This document shows, in pieces, positions 1-9,800 of a stretch of 21,000 bases of DNA; the stretch's first letter is position 1; each line of letters starts with the position of its first letter. The translations under genes were made by a program, and so were the position numbers. The stretch comes from Takakia lepidozioides (Eukaryota; Streptophyta; Takakiopsida; Takakiales; Takakiaceae): positions 1-21,000 of the forward strand of contig JAKLZA010000243.1 in the NCBI GenBank assembly GCA_030704615.1, given 5' to 3'. The notes beneath the pieces were generated by a model. That model was not told the origin of the DNA. It did not search any database and worked only from the letters and a program-made list of their open reading frames with translations.

Positions 1-116
1 TCCGTTACCATATAACCATATGGCAAACAAGTCTGGAAAGCTGTTCTTGGTGTGAGTTTGATCCACAAAATATCATTTGGAATCCAATTCTTTACCAGTA
101 CAAGCTCCTCATGCAT
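1..116 (-). CDS. possible exon or ORF running off the left edge
   Basis: On the minus strand an ATG at 116-114 opens a frame that stays open to base 1 (38 codons, no stop). It contains a stretch reading VKNWIPNDILWIKL. It lies downstream of the stop that ends the PPR-bearing frame at 154 and could be a further exon of that transcript or part of the same retroelement. I do not recognise the product. The frame is short enough to be chance, so this is only a note of what the edge holds. Confidence 0.15.
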   Translation of the reverse strand, partial: MHEELVLVKNWIPNDILWIKLTPRTAFQTCLPYGYMVT

Positions 117-153
117 ATGAGTATAAACATTCACTTTTCTTTCTCCCCAGCCT

Positions 154-2559
154 TCAAAACTCTACTCGCTTAATGGATAGCAATGCTATCACATAAACCA
201 ACGTTGGTAACCAACGTGCTCTTCCTCTACAGGCTACCTGATAAATCTTTATCACTCCTTTCTCCAGACCCCATTCCGGATCAGCATCATGCACTCGCTT
301 AAGAATATTTTCTTTACAACCGTCTGGCAATTCCAAGAACCTTTGAAAGAATTGTTTGGACAATCTTTCTTCCTTCGTTCCACAGGGAATTTGATTCACT
401 TCAAATTCTTTAATGGTCCAACCACCATGATCCCACCAGATGCCTGTCACATCTGGTTGTTCATTACTCAGTTCCCCAGTATGGTCGCCAAATGTCGCGC
501 GACACTGTCCATCTTTTCCGCCGGCCAGAGCAAATCCAATTTGTGACAATGCCTTCTTCCTCTTCTTGTAGTTCATGCCAGGCAGGTCCTCATCTCCTTC
601 CAACTCTTTGATCTCGGATATGCCCACATCTGGTCCGACCAATGCAAAGGAACAAACCCTTCTTTTGATGTCAATTTGCGTTGAATCGGGCAACTGGGCA
701 GATATGGTCTCTTGAGTTGGATACTTGAAAGCCTCGGGGAATTGAATCTGGGTTGAATCTGGTCCTAGATCTACATTCCACACAAACCAGCGTTTCCCAA
801 TTTTGTTGTTGCTCCCTGGCTCCTTGTTTTGAATCTCAGTTGCCAATTGTGCTCCCTTCGACACTCGCACCTTTTGTACTGCCTCATTTCCTGCATGCAG
901 GTTTTTCTCAACAACAGGCTGCAATTTCATTTGCATTGTTGGTGACAAGTCATGGGCAACCATCTGGTCACCATGCCTTCCTTCTCCGCTTTCAACCAAC
1001 TTGCCCTCTTTAAGAGATTCAGGGCTGGTGTATGCCTTGCAAATAGAAGTGATCGTGACATGGGCAGGCTTCATAGCCTCCCACATCAACTGCCCATCCA
1101 TCTCCTGAATTTCACAACCATGCTAGGCATATCCTGAAATCATTGCACTCCATGAGAGCAGATTGGGTGGCATACCTTCCTGCTCCTTTTGTTCAAACAG
1201 TTGCAAGGCCTGTCCTTCAGAGCCATGTTGGGCATAACCTGCAATCATTACTCTCCATGACCCCACTTTTCTATGAGACATATTGTCAAACACTTGTTGT
1301 GCACCCTTCATGCTCCCACGTTTGGTATACTTGTCAACAATGGCAGTCTCCATAATGATAGCTGGTGCAATACCAGATTTGATAATGTCAGCATGGACCT
1401 CTGTGCCTTTTACCAGGTCTGCCAAGTTCGCACATGCATTCAATACACACATGAACGTCTCCTGGTTGGGCTTCTCCCCTTCATTTCCAGCATCTGTAGA
1501 AAGCTCATTGCCTCTCTGAATTGCCTCTGCTGGCATAGCCCTAACCCCTTCAGTTTCAATGTCAAGGCACTCTTCAAGGCCATTAGCACCCGTGTGATGC
1601 CAATGATCTAGGTATGTTTGGGGATGATGGCACTCAGCCCGCATCATTGCTTTATCTCCGCTCTTGACTTTAGTGACAAAGTGTAATGACCTTCTTGGCC
1701 TTCCCCTTGCCATGAATGCTTTGTCCAACAATGCTACAGTGACCTGCATTTCTGGTTTCTGAGGTCTCGTCCTTGAACCTCCCTCCTCCAAGCCCAGGCT
1801 CCAACTATGAGTACTTCCAGCCTGCACATCACTCTGAACAACAAGGTCTCCTGAAACAATACTCACCTTCATCTCTCCTTCATACAGCACCACCGAGTCA
1901 CCCTCTTCACGACCTTCCCCACTTCTTTCCTCCAATAAACTGTCACTTGGTGGAGCGGCTGTTCCAGAGCTGCTCTGCTCTTGCTTTTTCAGCTCCATAG
2001 GCTGCAGATTACTCTCTACAAAGACATGACTTGTCCTGAGCTGCCTCCCACACAAGACATGCAGCTCCTTCTCTTCAATCCTTGAGCTTGCATTGAGCAT
2101 TCTCAGATCTCCTAGCTTCCCCGGGTCCCATGCCCTTTGCTGGTCACAGTTCATTGGCTGACCTCTGAACGTTATCAGGTCAACCATGGTCTTCTTAGCA
2201 GAAAGGCCAACCTTCTCTTTCTCTTCCCTATGCATCCTCTCCATCCCAAGATGCATCTCTCTAAGAGAGTTAAACTTTGATGCTAGTTTCCCCATATTCC
2301 AGATCAAGAATGAACACAACAAGAGTGTTGAACCGTGAGAAGATTTCAAACCTTTCTCGTGAACGGTACTCAAATCTCCCATCTTTTGCTCCGTGGGTGG
2401 GAATTCAAGTATCCTTGCATCAACATCTACAGTTTCAAGAGCTAGAGAGACACTCTGGCTTTTGGCACGAACTGGTGATTTCAGCGGACTCACATCTGAT
2501 CCCAAGTTGTCATGCAAGTTGATGTCTCTTGTGCTCTCAACCATCATCCTTCTGAACAT
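154..2559 (-). pseudogene. PPR-motif reading frame captured in a retroelement, broken by one TAG
   Basis: Two open stretches (2559-1123 and 1101-154) are in the same frame, separated only by a TAG at 1125-1123. From the ATG at 2559, the first ~360 residues are unrecognised and rich in charged residues. From about 1475 to 975 the translation shows roughly five degenerate pentatricopeptide motifs of PLS type: KPNQETFMCVLNACANL, a VDKYTKRGS motif, VMIAGYAQHG, then PNLLSWSAMISGYA, stop, HG, and MKPAHVTITSICKAY. PPR proteins of plants bind organellar RNA one base per motif. Here the TAG replaces the Gln of the GYAQHG signature seen intact one motif earlier, so a CAG-to-TAG change is the simplest reading. 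After the PPR block come about 230 residues with no family I recognise, ending at 154. The frame follows the gag-like ORF by 43 bases in the same direction, so it was probably transcribed as retroelement cargo. No DYW or E domain is seen. A spliced host gene fragment is the main alternative. Confidence 0.6.
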
Positions 2560-2602
2560 ACTATCCTCCTTTTCCCTTTCCTCCTTCCCTTATTTATTTA
2601 TT

Positions 2603-4630
2603 TTAATAATTCTGTAGACAACTTGTGAACCGAAGTATGTTGTGGTTGATGAATGACTTCGTTGTGCCTTGCCTCCATTTTTGACACCATTTGTTCTTTG
2701 TTTTCGGCAGATCTGTTCCTCGCCGAATCACCTCATTGTTATGCATCTCCTTTTTGTGAATCTCCTCTTCAGGATGCAAGCCTTCGCATGTCCACACTCT
2801 TGGCTTCCCCACTTGGTTCTCTGCCCCTTCGTATGCCCTAATGACTTCTCCACTCTTTTCATCATCACATACAAGCTTAGGTGTCATCATGTCTCGATCC
2901 TTCAGGCTATCCCCTCTCCTTATCACCATCTTTGGGGCCTCTCCATCGTATGAATGCTTCCACACCTGATACTCCATGTTCCCTTCATCTCCCCCAGCAT
3001 TTGTCAATGCTTTAACATCCAAAGAAGTTTCAATTTCCTCTTCCTTGTCCTGAACTAGTGTATCTGGTACCCCCATGAACATGTCATTGACTGATGATGT
3101 GCGTATCTCCAAGAGCAGGTGGAGCCATTGCAGCTCGGTCTGAAGATGCTTGTTATCACTACGGAGCTCATCCCAGTACTCTTCTTTGGCCTTGCTCAGT
3201 TCTTGATTGGATTTCTCGAGTGCCAACCGTAACTGTTGAACTTCCATGACCAAGTCCTCTACCTGGTTTTTAGTCTCTCTCTGTAGTGCTAGGGCAGCCA
3301 CAACGCTATCTCGTGCATCCTTTACCTTTGATTTCTCCTCCTGTGCAGCCGCAAGTTTGGTGTGCAGCCCTCTTAATTCTCTTCCTGTATCCAGCGATGC
3401 TTCTCCGTTCTCCAACTGTATATGAGTTGAGCTACTTTGTGGCCCACTGTTGCCCCCGTCATCATGTTGTAACTTACCTTTGTGAGAACCTCTTGATATC
3501 TGAGCCATGTTGTACTCTTCATTCCCCAACACGCTCAGTCCTCCCTTAGAGACACCAATCCTTGGTGATATGGCAACATCATGCGCAAACTCTCCAAGCA
3601 GGTCCTGATCTAGGTGTACATCCTTCTCTAGATCCATTCTAGTTTGAGCAAGCATCGTACATTCTTCCTCAACCCATTCCATCAGGTCTGTCCAAGACTC
3701 GTTGTCATCTTCCTCTACCATGACACTCACTTCACCGGTTGCACCACTATTGCTTGGGGAGTTGGTGGTATCATGCCCAAACTCCCCAGGTATGTCTTGC
3801 CCTACATGTGCCCTTGTATAAGACCTTGGGAACTGCACAGGAACTTGCAATCTAGGTGTACACTCTTCAGTGACACCTGATTGATCCTCTGTTGAACAAA
3901 AGATGTCTTCCATGATCTCTCCTTCCTCATCACAAAACACATTCACAACGTTTGTGCCAAGAGAGCTTACACATTCGCACTCCATCCTTCTGCTGCTCTT
4001 CAATTCCCATTGTTCAAACATTCCACAGCATGAATCTTGCATTCCACATGTTCCCACTTGCAGCCCCAGCCGGTGATTCTTTCCACTTCGGATCTGATTC
4101 TGTCTTGATGGACATGCAGTGCAACACTCTACTTGCTGCCTTGTGCTGTTCAAGCTGAGAACTCGAGGAAGCATTGCATGGACTTCGCTGATTTGGTTCT
4201 TCTCCCTGAAGCACCTCCGTGACATGGTTTTGTGATCTGGTATAGGTTCATGATCAATAGAACTCACAGGTGTGAACCTGTTGTGAGTATCCTTCTCAAT
4301 CAGAGACAATTTCTCTTCCATTCCTGTAGCAGACTCTTCCACATTTGTATCTATCCCATCAAACTTCCTTGCTAACATCACTTTACTCTTACTTGATTGA
4401 CCTTCTCCTCCAAATTTCAAGATTATGGCTACTTGAAAATCATGCCAGTTCATGGGCCTTGGTTTTTGCATACGATGCCAGGTGTCAGCCCGTGCCTTGA
4501 GATTCAGCCTTGCCGATATAAATAACTTGTGCTCATCAAAGCTCCGGCTCTCACCATCCCTTTTCAGATTCTGGATCCAGCTGCAAACATCCTCATCCTT
4601 CTTTCCGTAAAATGAAATGTTAGTCACCAT
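2603..4630 (-). CDS. gag-like protein of an LTR retroelement (675 aa)
   Basis: The ORF starts at an ATG about 68 bases downstream of the tRNA-primer site and runs 675 codons. Residues ~1-80 (FYGKKDEDVCSWIQNLK, then ARADTW, NWHDFQVAI, LKFG) have the spacing of Trp, Phe and Leu residues typical of plant retrotransposon gag capsid domains. The middle is acidic and low-complexity. Residues ~415-515 form a long predicted coiled coil (LHTKLAAAQEEKSK through LQTELQWLHLLLE). No CCHC zinc knuckle, protease, integrase or reverse transcriptase is seen here or downstream. The product would be a structural particle protein, and the element would depend on another copy for pol. The coding region is intact, with no internal stop. 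The next frame (PPR-bearing) begins 43 bases after its stop in a different phase, so the two would need splicing or reinitiation to be joined. The gag assignment rests on residue pattern and position after the primer site, not on a database match. Confidence 0.6.
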   Translation of the reverse strand: MVTNISFYGKKDEDVCSWIQNLKRDGESRSFDEHKLFISARLNLKARADTWHRMQKPRPMNWHDFQVAIILKFGGEGQSSKSKVMLARKFDGIDTNVEESATGMEEKLSLIEKDTHNRFTPVSSIDHEPIPDHKTMSRRCFREKNQISEVHAMLPRVLSLNSTRQQVECCTACPSRQNQIRSGKNHRLGLQVGTCGMQDSCCGMFEQWELKSSRRMECECVSSLGTNVVNVFCDEEGEIMEDIFCSTEDQSGVTEECTPRLQVPVQFPRSYTRAHVGQDIPGEFGHDTTNSPSNSGATGEVSVMVEEDDNESWTDLMEWVEEECTMLAQTRMDLEKDVHLDQDLLGEFAHDVAISPRIGVSKGGLSVLGNEEYNMAQISRGSHKGKLQHDDGGNSGPQSSSTHIQLENGEASLDTGRELRGLHTKLAAAQEEKSKVKDARDSVVAALALQRETKNQVEDLVMEVQQLRLALEKSNQELSKAKEEYWDELRSDNKHLQTELQWLHLLLEIRTSSVNDMFMGVPDTLVQDKEEEIETSLDVKALTNAGGDEGNMEYQVWKHSYDGEAPKMVIRRGDSLKDRDMMTPKLVCDDEKSGEVIRAYEGAENQVGKPRVWTCEGLHPEEEIHKKEMHNNEVIRRGTDLPKTKNKWCQKWRQGTTKSFINHNILRFTSCLQNY

Positions 4631-4697
4631 TGCTCGTAAATCACTCCCCTACATTGCTATACTGAAAACCTATATCTCTCGGATAAGATCCAGCGAA

Positions 4698-4709
4698 GCT
4701 CTGATACCA
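4698..4709 (-). promoter_or_regulatory. retroelement primer-binding site (initiator tRNA-Met)
   Basis: The minus strand reads TGGTATCAGAGC, the standard plant LTR-retrotransposon primer-binding site complementary to the 3' end of initiator tRNA-Met. It is followed 68 bases later by the ATG of the gag-like ORF, the expected arrangement. It fixes both the direction of the element and the inner edge of its 5' LTR. Confidence 0.8.
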
Positions 4710-4711
4710 AA

Positions 4712-4734
4712 AGAAGGGGCGTGAATCCCCTTCT
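4712..4734 (-). repeat. short perfect hairpin next to the primer site
   Basis: AGAAGGGG (4712-4719) and CCCCTTCT (4727-4734) are exact inverted 8-mers around a 7-base loop, immediately before the primer-binding site in transcript direction. This would be the 3' end of U5. A role in RNA folding, polyadenylation or primer presentation is possible but is inference. Confidence 0.5.
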
Positions 4735-4932
4735 GGGTGATTCCCATCTGTACTCCTCCCCAGTTGAAGTTAAAGCAAAGGAAGGAGCGCTCTAGTGATC
4801 CAACCATCTTCACATGGCTGTGGGTTTCCCTTAGTTCGTTCATGATCAGAGTTCATGCAATCCTCATCCACGCCGCAGCGGAAGAGAAGACATGGATGGG
4901 GAGTTTTTGGATTGTTCTTGCTCTTGATTCTA

Positions 4933-4940
4933 CTTTTATA
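4933..4940 (-). promoter_or_regulatory. TATA box of the putative 5' LTR
   Basis: The minus strand reads TATAAAAG at 4940-4933, about 230 bases upstream of the primer-binding site. This is where the U3/R promoter of an LTR would be expected. The surrounding 4740-5150 stretch holds no convincing gene and is most simply read as LTR, although no second copy is available for comparison. Confidence 0.35.
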
Positions 4941-5150
4941 CAACAGCCTTGCCCTATGATCACAGCGCCACCAGTGCTGCCATGATCTTTTCTGTGATGC
5001 AACCAGCCCTATGACAGCGCTGAACACGACCCTTAATGTGAAGCTCCCTTGAGCAGTGACACGTCGGAAGCCCCCTTTGTAATGGTAACACAGATTTAGA
5101 GGGAGGTAGCTCAGATCTGCCATGAACTGCAGGGCCACTGGTCTCTTTCA

Positions 5151-5392
5151 GGGTTCATGTTTTCTTCATCTCATCTCCCCAAATTGGCCATCCCCCATCA
5201 ACCCCTTTTACTGAGCAGCTCTCTCCCTTCCCAAATCCTTTTCTCTCTCTCTCTAATCTTGGTCTACAGGTTCCTCACTTCTTCAACAGCAGCATATCTA
5301 CTATGCAATGCAATGCACAACTCAGCCAGGCATCCAGTGCACCCAGCCTTGAAATCATCCTCGGTCACACAAGGCATAACCATCCCATTCAT

Positions 5393-5453
<61 letters not shown>

Positions 5454-6480
5454 GCCAATGTCCAACCCTTCACACTACCTTTTTCCAAAAGAAGCCATTG
5501 CCCAAACAGCTCTCAGCCTTTCTACAAGTTTCAACCAAATACCCCAACAGCCCTCTTTTCCCTTCAACTGTGAACCTCAGTTGTTCATACCCTGAGACCA
5601 TACTGGAAATCAGTTCCAAAACCAAATCAGTTCCAAAACCAAATCAGTGTCGGTATTGCTTCCCCATCCACATTATCCTTTCTCTGTTTTCAACAGTTCT
5701 AACTAACCCTTACTGGTGTTTTCAATCAGCCAAGCTAGGTCTACATTGGTTCCAGTGTATCAATACCCAGGGCAGCATTGTGTGCAGGTTTATAACACTG
5801 AAACAAAGAACAAGAATGAAGACAAACAGTGACCATTCTGATTCAGTGACAAGCAATCTCTCCCCCCACTCATTTCTCCTACTGACACTATAACATCAGG
5901 TGCATCCATCCTTTCCCTATCCTGGTTTGAAGTCCAGAGTCTCCATTCCATTTCCAAAACCTTTTTCCTCTATCACATGTCTCTACCTCCTTCTCCTCTA
6001 CCAAGAGTCAGTCCTAAATCCACACCAAAACGATTTCTAAGTCACTACCCCCCAAAAACCAAAGCCCACAGTCTACGAACTTATCTGTTTTATCCTCCAA
6101 CGAAGCGGTGGATCTGCCTGCCAAGATGGCACCTCACCATCGCCTGTCAGCAGCCACTTCAACCTATTCTCCTTGTCTTGATTCCAGTATTTATCATGCC
6201 ATGATGGCTCCTCTTCATCCTATGGAACATCCTGTGGCTTGCCAACTAAATACTCTATCCTTCTATGCGTGCAATTCTTCCCTAAGAATTGACATGGTCC
6301 TATAGTAAGATGACACAAAAGCAGCTATAAGCTTTGATTACAGATAACCTGAGTTGCCATCCAGCCAGCACTTCACATGCCTCATCCCCTCCATTGATTG
6401 TGCCCACAACTCACTGACTTGTGCTTCCGGCAGCTGGTCGTTTTCCTTGCTTGCTCATCTGCCCATAACTGTTTTCTTCA
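5151..6480. other. pyrimidine-rich non-coding stretch
   Basis: The plus strand is strongly C+T rich and has only short ORFs with low-complexity Ser/Pro/Leu translations. Apart from the (TC)n tract at 5396-5451 and a tandem duplication of about 15 bases near 5605-5645, I see no gene, RNA gene or mobile-element end. It could be an upstream region or intron of whatever the exon near 6483-6640 belongs to. Confidence 0.5.
5396..5451. repeat. (TC)28 microsatellite
   Basis: An uninterrupted TC/GA dinucleotide run of about 56 bases. GA/CT tracts of this kind are common in plant upstream and 5' untranslated regions. No coding meaning is given to the Ser-Leu repeat it spells in two frames. Confidence 0.95.
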
Positions 6481-6482
6481 AG

Positions 6483-6640
6483 GCAATGGCGACAGCGGTG
6501 GTGCGCCGCTCTTCTTACATGCTCCTACTCCAGGAATTGATCATCACTACGAGAGAAGCGGCACCGCTTTCCCTTACACAGAATACCAAGCAGAAGCACT
6601 TAATGCCGCTCTCAAAACCAAGCAGAGTCCCATAGCGTAG
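6483..6640 (+). CDS. possible exon of an unidentified plant gene (52 codons)
   Basis: A good 3' splice-site context (pyrimidine tract followed by TTCAAG at 6477-6482) precedes an open stretch that ends with TAG at 6638-6640. The translation has a coding-like composition (GNGDSGGAPL, then YERSGTAFPYTEYQAEAL), unlike the low-complexity DNA before it. The FPYTEYQ start of the last part faintly recalls the FP-[FY]-T-x-x-Q opening of QLQ domains in growth-regulating factors, but the rest does not fit well and I do not claim that identity. The exon ends 28 bases before the left end of the giant element, which may have separated it from its remaining exons. No matching upstream exon was found. Confidence 0.25.
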
Positions 6641-6668
6641 GTACAACCTCCCACAAACAGACGGCCCT

Positions 6669-6727
6669 GGGGGGCTGCTATTTCATGAGCGGCATGAGCA
6701 TGAGCGGAAAAAAAAAAAACATGAGCA
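6669..6727 (+). repeat. left terminal inverted repeat with CATGAGC boxes
   Basis: From 6669 the sequence reads a G6 run, CT, then GCTATTTCATGAGC (6677-6690), followed by GGCATGAGCATGAGCGG, an A12 run and another CATGAGCAG. The 14-base core is an exact inverted match to 20208-20221. The four closely spaced CATGAGC copies resemble the subterminal transposase-binding repeats of other plant class II elements (by analogy). Confidence 0.65.
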
Positions 6728-6741
6728 GACCATTGTGAGTC

Positions 6742-6776
6742 CACGGAAATAGGGTTAGGAGGCACGGAAATAGGGT
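6742..6776. repeat. two direct copies of CACGGAAATAGGGT
   Basis: The 14-mer occurs at 6742-6755 and 6763-6776 (period 21), just inside the left end and beyond the methylase gene's stop codon. It may be part of the subterminal repeat zone or of the 3' untranslated region. Confidence 0.7.
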
Positions 6777-6821
6777 CATGTGAAGTTGGAATGTGGCACC
6801 AGTGGACTTGAAATGCAACAT

Positions 6822-6827
6822 TTTATT
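6822..6827 (-). promoter_or_regulatory. polyadenylation signal AATAAA of the ParB-methylase gene
   Basis: The minus strand reads AATAAA 64 bases after the TAG stop at 6893-6891, at a normal distance for a eukaryotic poly(A) signal. It lies inside the element, so the transcript would end before the left inverted repeat. Confidence 0.45.
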
Positions 6828-6890
6828 GCAAATTTTGTGGCAAGCCACGTCTATACAAGTGTGTTCTAACTGTCATAGCCGGAATGGGCA

Positions 6891-9800
6891 CTACTCTCCT
6901 ACACCCTCCAAGGAACTTGCCCCACCTTCTTCCTCATCCCCCTCATCCCCCTCATCCTCCGAGCTCTGTGATGCATCAGTTCCACTATGCCTCTCAAAAA
7001 TCCCGTCCTCTCCTTGGGGGACTGTCCACCTCACCTCCTGGGAATCTTCTGCGTCTTCTCCCCCACTTTCCTCAGCAGAATCCAACACAAATCTACGAGC
7101 CCGACGGGCTCTAATAGCTGCTGCCTCCTCCCTCATCTTCATTTTCTTGAGGCTTGCCTCGTCTAAAATCTGCTGTACACGACTACGTTCGGAACACCTC
7201 CTAATGGACACCGAAGCAAGCCGGGCAGCATAAGTAGGAAGGATGTACTCCCTTTCTGGACTAGGCATGAAATCCCCCCTGGCAAAAAAAGGCACGTTCC
7301 TCCTGCCCATGAACTCCGGTGTAGACGTCCCTCCGGCAGTACTTGGCATCCTACAGTAAGAACAAATCCACTTGAAGAATGTCAATACCAGCACAACCAG
7401 AAAGGGTTTTCAATGAAATAAGAGAGCGGAGGGAGGTGCCTCACAAAATCTGGAGGCAACTTACAATGCCACCACTCACTCGTAAACCGGGGGCTCCTCG
7501 GCCTCGATCCCAACTTCCTCCCCCTGCTCCTTCTCGGATTTTTCCTCATCCTCCGAGGATGCCTCTTCCTCTTTCGGCAGACGTTCAGCCGCTGCAAGTT
7601 CCGAGTTGTGGAGGGCAGTATCTGGCTCGAAGGCAAACACATGCCTGTCGGACAACGTCCCTGCCCACATTGAAGCACCTGAGGAACAAATCGGGCGGTT
7701 AATAGCTTGCGGCATGCAATTGCAATGGGGCCAGGGGACAAACTGAGCACGTGAAGGCTTACCCGTGCCGCATGTGAGGTCCAGAATCCGCCCTTGGACA
7801 TCCGAGCACGTCTCCATGAGGGTTTGGATGAAAGCAGGGCTCCGGGTCCGGCTGTACCGCCACGGTTTGCCTGTCTTTGTGTCCTTCGGCATACTAGAGT
7901 GGGGCACATAGTTGTAGAGGACATCGTAGGTTACATGGTCCACAGCGGCATCAACAAGACGACCGTCGTTGCGGAATTTGAACGTAGATCCTCTCTTCAC
8001 AAAGCAATATGCCTCAAACACCAATGTCTGCACATCCAACAAAGAAGGGATCAATTCCAGGGTCTACTTAACATACACCACAATATGAAGTGAATGCAAT
8101 AGATTGATAACTTACACTTTGGCCCTCTGTTCGCAACCCCTGCGTACTGATGCAGAACCATTTTCTGAGGAGGACCGGGGTGACACTTTTCGGTGTCCAC
8201 CTTGCCACCGCATTCTCTGTGGTCTTCCCTCTCGTGGCAAGGACAACCACACATCCACCGTCATCCAGAAGCATCCCCGCCAGCCCAAACCCGGCTTTCC
8301 AGTAGTCCTCAGTAAACCTGTTCCAGGTGGGCACACCATCCAGGCCCTCCAGCAGCTCCCCATCTGGAATGTCGAGGAGAATCATGTCGCAAGCTCTCTC
8401 CATCTCAACCCCCCCCCGAGTGCTCTTGCAATTCGTGCTCACAGCCGTGAAGAATTCCATCATGGCTTCAAAACCAGGGGTGTCTTTAGGCTCTGTACCG
8501 GCAGCCCTCTTCTTGGCTTTCCCCTTCTGCTCCGCCAGAGACTTGTTGTGTGCCACCTTCTTTGCCCTGGCAGCGAGAGCGTCAAGGAAGCTCTCATTGA
8601 CGCATTGGATGATGGTTGGAGGTTCTAGCTTTGGCCTGTGCGTAAACGTCACCGCCGAATACCGCCGTGTAGGCTCGCCCTCAAATGCCAACTTCTTGGC
8701 AGAGCCAGTCCCACTCCGAACTGACTTGGGAACCCAAACGACCGGTGACTGGGTAGGAGCAACAGCAGTCGCAGGACCTTGAACAAAATCGGCGTCGGAG
8801 TCACTCTCTTGGGTGCCTCGATGGTTTTCTTCTTTTTGGGTGTTACTGCAGTCACCTGTTTCCTTGTCCTTTTCCTTTGACCTTTACTCTTCTCATGCAA
8901 TTTCTCCTGAATTCCTGCCTGAGCAAGCTCTGCCGCTTTCCTGGAGTTCGCAAGCGCTTTTGCCTCTTTTGCACCCAACGGAGGCAGCGGAGCCCGGTTT
9001 CGTCGGAATTCAGCATCCAGCTTCAATTGAAACTCGGATGGGTCGAGCGAGCCGGGCGGAAGGTCCACATACCAAGGGCAATCACGCAAATGTTCCAGAT
9101 GCCACTCCTTCACAATATCGTCAGTGTACATGGAGTCAGCCCCAGGGTTCCTCCATGCCAGGAAGAATGGTGGCTCGAAAGACAGATGACCTTTCTCCAA
9201 AAGGGAGAACTTACAGTACCTGCATTCATGAAAAACACAATGAGGTCCGAAAATGGCTAAGTCCCTGAACGGCAATAGGGCCTACAACTGGAATATGGCG
9301 CCGAATTTCCACTTCAGGGCCACCCAGTCTAGGGACTTAGCCCGAAAATGGCTAAGTCCCGAACGGCAATACGGCCTGGAACTGGAAAATGGCGCCGAAT
9401 TTCCAGTTCAGAGCCAGCCAGTCTAGGGACTTAGCCCGAAAATGGCTAAGTCCCTGGACGGCAATAGGGCCTAGAACTGGAAAACGGCGCCGAATTTCCA
9501 GTTCCGGGCCAGCCACCCTAGGGACTTAGCCCGAAAATGGCTAAGTCCCTGGACGGCAATAGGGCCTAGAACTGGAAAACGGCGCCGAATTTCCAGTTCC
9601 GGGCCAGCCACCCTAGGGACTTAGACCGAAAATGGCTAAGTCCCTGACGGCAATAGGGCCTGGAACTGGAATATGGCGCCGAATTTCCACTTCAGGGCCA
9701 GCCAGTCTAGGGACTTAGCCCGAAAATGGCTAAGTCCCTGAACGGCAATACGGCCTGGAACTGGAAAAGGGCGCCGAATTTCCAGTTCAGGGCCAGCCAG

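Larger units (their letters stand above)
154..5150 (-). mobile_element. partial LTR retroelement carrying PPR-derived cargo
   Basis: Reading the minus strand, the order is: putative LTR with TATAAAAG (4940-4933), a 23-base hairpin (4734-4712), a 12-base match to the plant initiator tRNA-Met primer site (4709-4698), a short leader, a gag-like ORF (4630-2603), then a PPR-bearing frame (2559-154). Pol is absent from the window. That fits a non-autonomous element that has taken up host coding sequence. The LTR boundaries are not resolved: no TG..CA pair or second LTR can be confirmed because the 3' LTR would lie left of the window. The outer limit at about 5150 is a guess. Confidence 0.5.

Noticed and set aside
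5157-5893. ORFs of 138 and 196 residues on the plus strand with Ser-Leu runs
   Set aside because: They are produced by the (TC)n microsatellite and the surrounding pyrimidine-rich DNA.
8649-8804. Continuation of the 9275-8649 frame (leucine-rich tail) as the true protein end
   Set aside because: A 56-base phase-0 intron (8749-8804) with a good pyrimidine tract joins the upstream exon directly to the methylase frame; a frameshift remains a lesser alternative.
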